Made by a program: the position numbers and the translations under genes. The notes beneath the pieces are model-generated. The model was given only the letters and a program-made list of their open reading frames with translations. It was not told the DNA's origin and did no database searches. A stretch of 9,530 bases of DNA from Candidatus Aenigmatarchaeota archaeon (lineage in GTDB: Archaea; Aenigmatarchaeota; Aenigmatarchaeia; CG10238-14; SpSt-28): assembly GCA_025058985.1 (NCBI GenBank), contig JANXEB010000042.1:1-9530 (forward strand). The letters are read 5' to 3'. This document shows positions 5,617-9,530 of the stretch, piece after piece. Each line of letters starts with the position of its first letter. Position 1 is the stretch's first letter.

Positions 5617-5663
5617 ATAAAAATATTTTTAATTTTAAATTTTAACAAATTATATTATGGAAA
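5617..5663 (+). promoter_or_regulatory. A/T-rich spacer: end of the gins51 unit and promoter of the pilin-lectin genes
   Basis: The 47-bp spacer has ATTTTTAATTTTAAATTTT (about 5626-5644). On the plus strand this can act both as an oligo-T stop after gins51 and as a TATA-like box 25-35 bases before the ATG at 5664. No Shine-Dalgarno precedes that ATG, so a short-leader or leaderless message is likely. Confidence 0.4.
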
Positions 5664-6632
5664 ATGAATGAGATAATTTCTATAGTTTTATTAGTAGTTA
5701 TGACTATTTCCTTAGTTTCTATTGCATTTATTTTTGCTAACAATATTATAGCTGGTAGAGTTGTTGATATTATTGAAATTGTTTATTTTGATGAAGAAAA
5801 TAGAAAAATATTAGTTAGAAATATTGGAACTAGTAATATAAACGAGTTAAATGTTTTTGTTGATGGAAAAAAAGAAAAAGTAGCTATAGTGCCAGCTTTT
5901 GATAAGTTACTATATTTAAGTTTTAATGAGGGTGAAGGTAGCGAAGTAAAAGATAGCGGTAGAAATAAAATTGGAGTTCTTATAAATAATCCTGTTTGGA
6001 CAAAAACACCATTTTCTTATGGTTTAAAATTTGCTGATAATGTATATGATAGTTCTGTTATAATAAATGATTTCAACATAAATTTTAGCAATTTTCCAAA
6101 ATTACAATTTGTTGCAAGAGTTTATACTACTATTGATCAAACAGCTAACGATTGGAATTACTTTATTTATGTAAAAGACGAATACAATATGCCAGTAATA
6201 GAGTTCGGAACATGGGGAGATATAATAGTTTTTAAACCATTTAGTGGATATACAGGTTATCATGTTGGTAATATTCCTATAGAGAAAAATAAATGGAATT
6301 ACATAGTTGGTATAATAGACGGTAGTTCTATAAAGTTATATGTAAATGGTAATTTAGTTGCATCTAGAAATGATTTTAATGGTTTTAAAGCTTCTTCAAT
6401 AAATAAACTTTATATTGGCGGATGCCAAAATAGAGTTTTCGATGGTGTTATAGATGAGATAGGAATATTTACAAATTTTGGTGAAGAAGAAATATCTTTT
6501 TATACAAATGGTATTATACCACCAGCTAAACTTTCGGAAATAGAGTTTCTAAGTAGTGGAATAGTTGGTAGAAATATAAGAGTTTGTAGTAGAAGCAATT
6601 GTCAAGTTATTAGTTATATAGGTATTTCATGA
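5664..6632 (+). CDS. Pilin-like membrane-anchored protein with LamG/concanavalin-like lectin domain
   Basis: The product is a predicted cell-surface protein of 322 residues. Residues 3-28 (EIISIVLLVVMTISLVSIAF...) match the hydrophobic N-terminal helix of archaeal type IV pilins, including the early Glu. However, the usual short basic leader and Lys/Arg-Gly cleavage site before it are absent, and no upstream ATG, GTG or TTG can supply them. Residues 33-78 form a small beta domain of the kind that follows pilin helices (IEIVYFDEENRKILVRNIGT). Residues 83-270 are a LamG-like jelly roll: LYLSFNEGEGSEVKDSGRN (83-101), the WNYIVGIIDGSSIKLYVNGN segment (211-230), INKLYIGG (246-253) and FDGVIDEIGIF (259-269). 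A short tail with Cys308 and Cys313 closes it. LamG_3 modules bind sugars or proteins on surfaces; the ligand here is unknown. Its TGA overlaps the next ATG (ATGA), giving a coupled pair. Confidence 0.78.
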   Translation: MNEIISIVLLVVMTISLVSIAFIFANNIIAGRVVDIIEIVYFDEENRKILVRNIGTSNINELNVFVDGKKEKVAIVPAFDKLLYLSFNEGEGSEVKDSGRNKIGVLINNPVWTKTPFSYGLKFADNVYDSSVIINDFNINFSNFPKLQFVARVYTTIDQTANDWNYFIYVKDEYNMPVIEFGTWGDIIVFKPFSGYTGYHVGNIPIEKNKWNYIVGIIDGSSIKLYVNGNLVASRNDFNGFKASSINKLYIGGCQNRVFDGVIDEIGIFTNFGEEEISFYTNGIIPPAKLSEIEFLSSGIVGRNIRVCSRSNCQVISYIGIS

Positions 6633-7561
6633 ACAGAGAAATAAAATTAGTTTTATTTTTTTTATTGTCAGCTTATTTATTTATATTATTTTTATATTAC
6701 ACTACTAAAGGGATGGAAAAGTTAGAACTAACAGCAAATGAAATAGAGACACCTAGAAAATTTAAAATGTATAATACTAATGGAACACTGCCATACTCTA
6801 GGAATGGGAAAATAATTATGAGCGGAACGATGACATTAAACTCTTATCAAGGTATCATTTCTTTAGTTTCATTAAGAGCTAAAAAAGATTTAATTTTAGA
6901 AGCAGTTTTCAATGCAAAAATAACTAAAATATCTGATAATCCTGAAAATGAGTTTGCTATATTTGTGTCAAACGATATAGTTAATTGGAAAAAAGAAGAA
7001 TTTGGTGTTGTGATTCGTTTGATTAATGAGACTAAATTAAAATATTATGTTCAATCACCGCAACTTGCAGATTTTTTTGTAGAGTTTGACGGAGGTTCAA
7101 TAAAGGAGAAAAATTATGTCAAAATTAAATATACTAATTCTAGAATTAAGGTATTTTTAGATGGGAAGTTAGTTAGAGAATTGGACTTTGTTGATATCTG
7201 GAATGAAAAATTTTATTTAGTAGTTTCTCTAAAAAACTTAGATGGCAGTGATTTTGTCGGGAATTTTTTTGAAATAGAGAAAGTTATTTTAAAAAATTTC
7301 GAGGAGTACGATATTTTAAGATTTACTTTAGTTTTGTTTCTTATTATAGTAATTGTACCTGTTATTGTTTTTTCTTTATTTTTTAGAGTTATAATGATCG
7401 GTATTTTGAAAACAAAACTTAAAATGTTAGAGAGAAAAAAGGCTTTACTAGAAGATGCATACTTTAAAAGAAGAATAGACAAAGAATTGTTTTCAAAAGA
7501 AATGTTTAAAGTTCAGGAAGAAATAAAAAAGATAAACGACGAGTTAGCTAAACTTTCCTAA
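6629..7561 (+). CDS. Two-pass membrane protein with beta-rich lectin-like ectodomain and cytoplasmic coiled coil
   Basis: I do not recognise a named family for the whole 310-residue protein. A hydrophobic segment at about 5-25 follows the basic MNREIK, so the N-terminus should be inside. Residues 28-228 form a beta-rich region. Within it VKIKYTNSRIKVFLDGKLVR (164-183) and the preceding EFGVVIRL (124-131) look like the strand pair with a D-G-K turn of concanavalin/LamG folds. A second membrane helix is at about 230-258. The last 50 residues are charged and helical (LLEDAYFKRRIDKELFSKEM...EEIKKINDELAKL). They resemble the short coiled-coil tails found after membrane anchors in many archaeal proteins and are somewhat SHOCT-like. 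The start overlaps the stop of the pilin-lectin gene by four bases, so the two products are probably made together and may form one surface assembly. The 3' end overlaps the glycosyltransferase gene by 14 bp. Function beyond that is open. Confidence 0.68.
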   Translation: MNREIKLVLFFLLSAYLFILFLYYTTKGMEKLELTANEIETPRKFKMYNTNGTLPYSRNGKIIMSGTMTLNSYQGIISLVSLRAKKDLILEAVFNAKITKISDNPENEFAIFVSNDIVNWKKEEFGVVIRLINETKLKYYVQSPQLADFFVEFDGGSIKEKNYVKIKYTNSRIKVFLDGKLVRELDFVDIWNEKFYLVVSLKNLDGSDFVGNFFEIEKVILKNFEEYDILRFTLVLFLIIVIVPVIVFSLFFRVIMIGILKTKLKMLERKKALLEDAYFKRRIDKELFSKEMFKVQEEIKKINDELAKLS

Positions 7562-8951
7562 TAACTTCAAAACCCTTTATTTCTTTTTTAATATTTCTAT
7601 ATATAGCTATCCATGGTGCAATACTTTCTAAAAATAAGCCTTTTAGACCCTTTAAAAGAGAAAGCTTAGAAGAATTAACGTAGGTTTCATTTAGTTTATA
7701 ACCGCTACGATAAATATCTATTAAATTATAGATTATGAATCCAGATAATATGCCAGATATTGGAAAGAAAGGAGTATCTGTAGGAGCAATGGCAGATAAA
7801 ACTACTGCAATAAGTGATGGAAGCGATGATAACCATGAGATTAAATAATATGTTCTAACAACTTTTTCATGTATTTTTTCTACATCTTTCATACTTTTCA
7901 TTACTCCAATAAACCATCTACCACGTTGTTTTAATAAATCTATTGCAGATAAAGGCGGGCTTTCATAACAAAATCCCTTTATTAGTTTAATATTTTTTTC
8001 TCCATACACTTTCGCTATCTTATCTTTAAATTTAAGATCTTCTACAAGTGTTTCTTTATAGTCAAAACTAACTTTTCTAAGTATATTAGAGTTTATGATA
8101 AAATGCGAGCCATGAAAACATATTTTATTGGTTATAATCAGTCTATCTAAATCTTGAGAACTTCTATAAAATTCCCAATAGTCTAGGCTGCTTTTTCTAA
8201 AATTTCTTGGATAAGTTATTATTCCCCTCCCAACATATCCATCATTTTTTCTAATAAAATCTAAAATACCAAAAACAGTATCTTCTCCTATGAAACTTTC
8301 TTCATCTTGATAGTAAATAAAATTGTTTTCATTCAAAATATTCTCTTTTAGCATTAATCTTCGAGAGTACTCTAAAGCCCTTCCTTTATATTTAGCTCCA
8401 TTTTCTGTTTCAAAATCTTTTGGTACAATAATAACTCTAATTTTTTCATCTTTTATGTTTTCGAATTTTTCTTTACAATCTTCTTCTGTGACAAGCCAAA
8501 CTTCATAGTCGTAATTCAAGTTATATAGTTGTTTAACATATTCGTTCATTTCCTTTGTTTTGAAAGTATTTTTTGTAGCCACCTCGTAATTAGTCCCTCT
8601 AGTAACTATATGGAAAATGATTTTGTTTTTGGAATAATCATTTTGTAATATATCTTCTTTTTTTATAAGAAGGTCTTTACCTCTTTTTTTAATACCAATG
8701 AATCTATTTATAAAATAAAGAGACAAATACGGTAAGCTGACATACCAAGAAAATTTTAGATAATAGCTAGCTTGATGCAATAAAGTGTAATCAGTAACTT
8801 GTATTGGAAATAAAAGTGATAAAGAGGCAATAGATCCTATTGTTGAACAAAAGCACAACAAATCTTTTTTCCAGTTTCTAATGATATTTTTTATTGTTTT
8901 ATTATAGTTTTCTACCGTATAAAGCTCCTTTTCCAAATTTTTCAAAGTCAC
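7548..8951 (-). CDS. Membrane GT2 glycosyltransferase, Egghead/BRE-3-like
   Basis: This 467-residue protein is an inverting family-2 glycosyltransferase held in the membrane. Hydrophobic helices at about 32-50 and 66-86 precede the catalytic domain, and others at about 367-389 and 395-413 follow it. Catalytic blocks in order are the first strand IIFHIVTRGTNYEVA (111-125), NFIYYQDEES (210-219) with the D-x-[DE]-type nucleotide-sugar/metal site, CFHGSHFIINSNI (278-290), TLVEDLKFKDKI (301-312) with the Glu-Asp catalytic base, and KQRGRWFIGV (341-350), the Q-x-x-R-W acceptor motif. The F-H-G-S-H and Y-E-S-P-P...Q-R-G-R-W order matches animal Egghead/BRE-3 beta-1,4-mannosyltransferases and their prokaryotic relatives. 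Donor sugar and acceptor are not determined. The start is GTG; no in-frame ATG exists before residue 135 and the frame is open into tRNA-Leu, so the exact start is uncertain. It likely makes surface glycolipid or polysaccharide. Confidence 0.85.
   Translation of the reverse strand: MTLKNLEKELYTVENYNKTIKNIIRNWKKDLLCFCSTIGSIASLSLLFPIQVTDYTLLHQASYYLKFSWYVSLPYLSLYFINRFIGIKKRGKDLLIKKEDILQNDYSKNKIIFHIVTRGTNYEVATKNTFKTKEMNEYVKQLYNLNYDYEVWLVTEEDCKEKFENIKDEKIRVIIVPKDFETENGAKYKGRALEYSRRLMLKENILNENNFIYYQDEESFIGEDTVFGILDFIRKNDGYVGRGIITYPRNFRKSSLDYWEFYRSSQDLDRLIITNKICFHGSHFIINSNILRKVSFDYKETLVEDLKFKDKIAKVYGEKNIKLIKGFCYESPPLSAIDLLKQRGRWFIGVMKSMKDVEKIHEKVVRTYYLISWLSSLPSLIAVVLSAIAPTDTPFFPISGILSGFIIYNLIDIYRSGYKLNETYVNSSKLSLLKGLKGLFLESIAPWIAIYRNIKKEIKGFEVIRKV
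7576..7589 (+). terminator. T-rich tract after the lectin cassette
   Basis: Fourteen bases after the stop at 7561 the plus strand reads TTTATTTCTTTTTT. It lies within the 3' coding end of the opposite-strand glycosyltransferase, so it is weak composition-based evidence for a terminator of the two-gene cassette. Confidence 0.3.
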
Positions 8952-8979
8952 AATTATCTTATAGACTAAAAGAATAAAT

Positions 8980-9065
8980 TGCGGGAGGTGGGATTCGAAC
9001 CCACGAAGGCACTAAGCCATAGGTTTCTGAGACCTACGCCTTTGACCAAACTCGGCCACTCCCGC
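8980..9065 (-). tRNA. tRNA-Leu, anticodon CAG
   Basis: An 86-base class II tRNA is on the minus strand. Acceptor GCGGGAG pairs with CTCCCGC. The D arm is GCC/GGC with GAGTTTGGTCAAA. The anticodon stem TAGGT/ACCTA surrounds CTCAGAA, giving anticodon CAG at 9029-9027 (decodes CUG). A 15-base variable arm has a GGC/GCC stem, and the T arm GTGGG/CCCAC encloses TTCGAAT. The discriminator is A (base 8980). No CCA and no intron are present. The long variable arm with A73 fits leucine rather than serine. The glycosyltransferase GTG lies 28 bases downstream on the same strand. Confidence 0.96.
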
Positions 9066-9100
9066 AAAAATTATTTAAGCTTTTTTATTCTAATAAAATT
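9066..9100. promoter_or_regulatory. Divergent promoter region of tRNA-Leu and the 9101 gene
   Basis: This is a 35-bp A/T-rich spacer. AAAAATTATTTAAGC (9066-9080) lies about 21-35 bases before the ATG at 9101 on the plus strand. AATTTTATTAG (9100-9090 on the minus strand) lies about 25-35 bases before the tRNA-Leu 5' end. Both fit archaeal box A positions, suggesting a leaderless message for the 9101 gene. Confidence 0.45.
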
Positions 9101-9487
9101 ATGGAATATAAAAACAGTATGTTTAAAGAATTGTATGAAATAGAAAGAAAATTATACAAAGAGCTAGAAAGAATAGAAAGAGAAAAGAAGTGGGATGAAT
9201 TTGGGCCATTATTATATCTCTATGAGAATAAAATAAGAGACAAATTGTTAAAAGCGAATTACCCATACGAAAAAGCTAGAAAAATAGCTAAGGAAAAGGT
9301 AAAAATGATAAAAAAAGAAGTTATCGATGAAGAACCTTATAGTTACAAAAAAATAGAAAAGATAATAGGCATCGGTTGTTGCGGAAATTATCCTTCTTCA
9401 CCAAACGATTTTTTAACTGTCATGTCTTGGAGAAGAGAAGATTACGAGGGTGAGGTTGAGTACGGAGAATATTTTGAGGAAGATTGA
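9101..9487 (+). CDS. Uncharacterised charged helical protein with C-terminal GIGCCGNYP segment
   Basis: I do not recognise this 128-residue protein. Residues 1-75 are dominated by Lys, Glu, Arg and Tyr and should form two or three long helices (ELYEIERKLYKELERIEREK, then PLLYLYENKIRDKLLKANY and the EKARKIAKEKVKMIKKEV stretch). Residues 76-128 differ: SYKKIEKIIGIGCCGNYPSS (81-100), with adjacent Cys93 and Cys94, is followed by a segment with SWRREDY (109-115) and a very acidic end (EYFEED). There is no signal peptide or membrane segment, so it is probably cytoplasmic. The ATG is at the usual leaderless distance from an A/T box. Its TGA overlaps the likely TTG start of the DUF488 gene, so the two are probably translated together. 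The coding pattern (regular AAA/GAA/AGA codons, no internal stop) supports a real gene. Function is unknown. Confidence 0.7.
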   Translation: MEYKNSMFKELYEIERKLYKELERIEREKKWDEFGPLLYLYENKIRDKLLKANYPYEKARKIAKEKVKMIKKEVIDEEPYSYKKIEKIIGIGCCGNYPSSPNDFLTVMSWRREDYEGEVEYGEYFEED

Positions 9488-9530
9488 ATAAAATAATTTA
9501 TACTATAGGTCATTCTAAAAGAAAATTAAA
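9484..9530 (+). CDS. DUF488 family protein, N-terminal fragment (runs off the window)
   Basis: The last 47 bases encode (M)NKIIYTIGHSKRKL from a TTG at 9484-9486. The pattern I-Y-T-I-G-H-S-x-R is the hallmark N-terminus of DUF488 proteins, which are small cytoplasmic proteins of uncertain biochemical role. In-frame stops just upstream (TGA at 9475-9477) leave only TTG, ATA or ATT as starts, and TTG is the best. GAGGA at 9476-9480 lies three bases before it and may help ribosome binding. The TTG overlaps the TGA of the preceding gene (TTGA), implying translational coupling. Only 15 residues are visible, so integrity cannot be judged. Confidence 0.72.
   Translation, partial: MNKIIYTIGHSKRKL

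Noticed and set aside
5657..5671. Mini-ORF ATG-GAA-AAT-GAA-TGA overlapping the pilin-lectin start, as a possible regulatory leader peptide
   Set aside because: It is only four codons, out of frame, with no ribosome site, and is expected by chance in such sequence.
7213..7482. Minus-strand open frame inside the two-pass membrane protein gene
   Set aside because: Its Lys/Ser/Ile-rich translation mirrors the A/T-rich coding strand and matches no domain.
8323..8508. Plus-strand open frame inside the glycosyltransferase gene
   Set aside because: It is antisense to conserved GT2 motifs, with Ser/Phe-rich translation typical of a shadow frame.
1..9530. CRISPR array, insertion sequence, integrase or attachment site (tRNA genes were checked for 3' end repeats)
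   Set aside because: No regularly spaced repeats, transposase or integrase frames were seen, and no second copy of the tRNA 3' ends was noticed.

Overview
The window comes from an AT-rich, compact archaeal genome. Several genes are archaeal or archaeal/eukaryotic in type: ribosomal protein L14e, a Gins51 replication factor, archaeal-type UMP kinase, a stand-alone Trm112 zinc protein, and an alanine dehydrogenase of the archaeal ornithine-cyclodeaminase-like family. Intergenic spacers are tiny, convergent genes overlap at their 3' ends, most first genes of transcripts look leaderless behind TATA-like boxes, and neither tRNA gene encodes CCA. A small-genome lineage such as a DPANN archaeon is plausible, but the sequence alone does not fix the lineage.

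Layout. 1-309 (+) is the C-terminal end of an Lrp/AsnC regulator cut by the window edge. 349-661 (-) is a decayed gene that was coupled to ftsY (658-1542, -). pyrH (1579-2256, +) is divergent from ftsY. Next come rpl14e and a Trm112-like gene (2720-2234, -), which overlap each other. speD (2758-3102, +) and an aminopropyltransferase gene (3099-3989, -) converge with a 4-nt overlap and form a polyamine module; the transferase resembles the ACL5/thermospermine synthase branch. tRNA-Val(CAC) (4033-4103, +) ends one base before the ATG of the alanine dehydrogenase-like gene (4105-5082), which is followed directly by gins51 (5083-5616).

The stretch 5664-7561 (+) is a two-gene surface cassette. The first gene encodes an archaeal pilin-like membrane segment joined to a LamG/concanavalin-like lectin domain. 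The second encodes a two-pass membrane protein with a lectin-like ectodomain and a cytoplasmic coiled-coil tail. Converging on them is an Egghead/BRE-3-like membrane GT2 glycosyltransferase (7548-8951, -) downstream of tRNA-Leu(CAG) (8980-9065, -). The window ends with an unrecognised charged protein (9101-9487, +) overlapping the start of a DUF488 gene (9484-9530, +) that runs off the edge.

Most genes are housekeeping: protein targeting, pyrimidine metabolism, ribosome, replication and tRNAs. The parts most likely to hold something new are the pilin-lectin cassette, the polyamine pair with its Glu-to-Gln change at the SpeD processing site, the tRNA-Val/ORF junction with no leader, and four divergent spacers of 35-43 bp. 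No CRISPR array, insertion sequence or integrase was seen.
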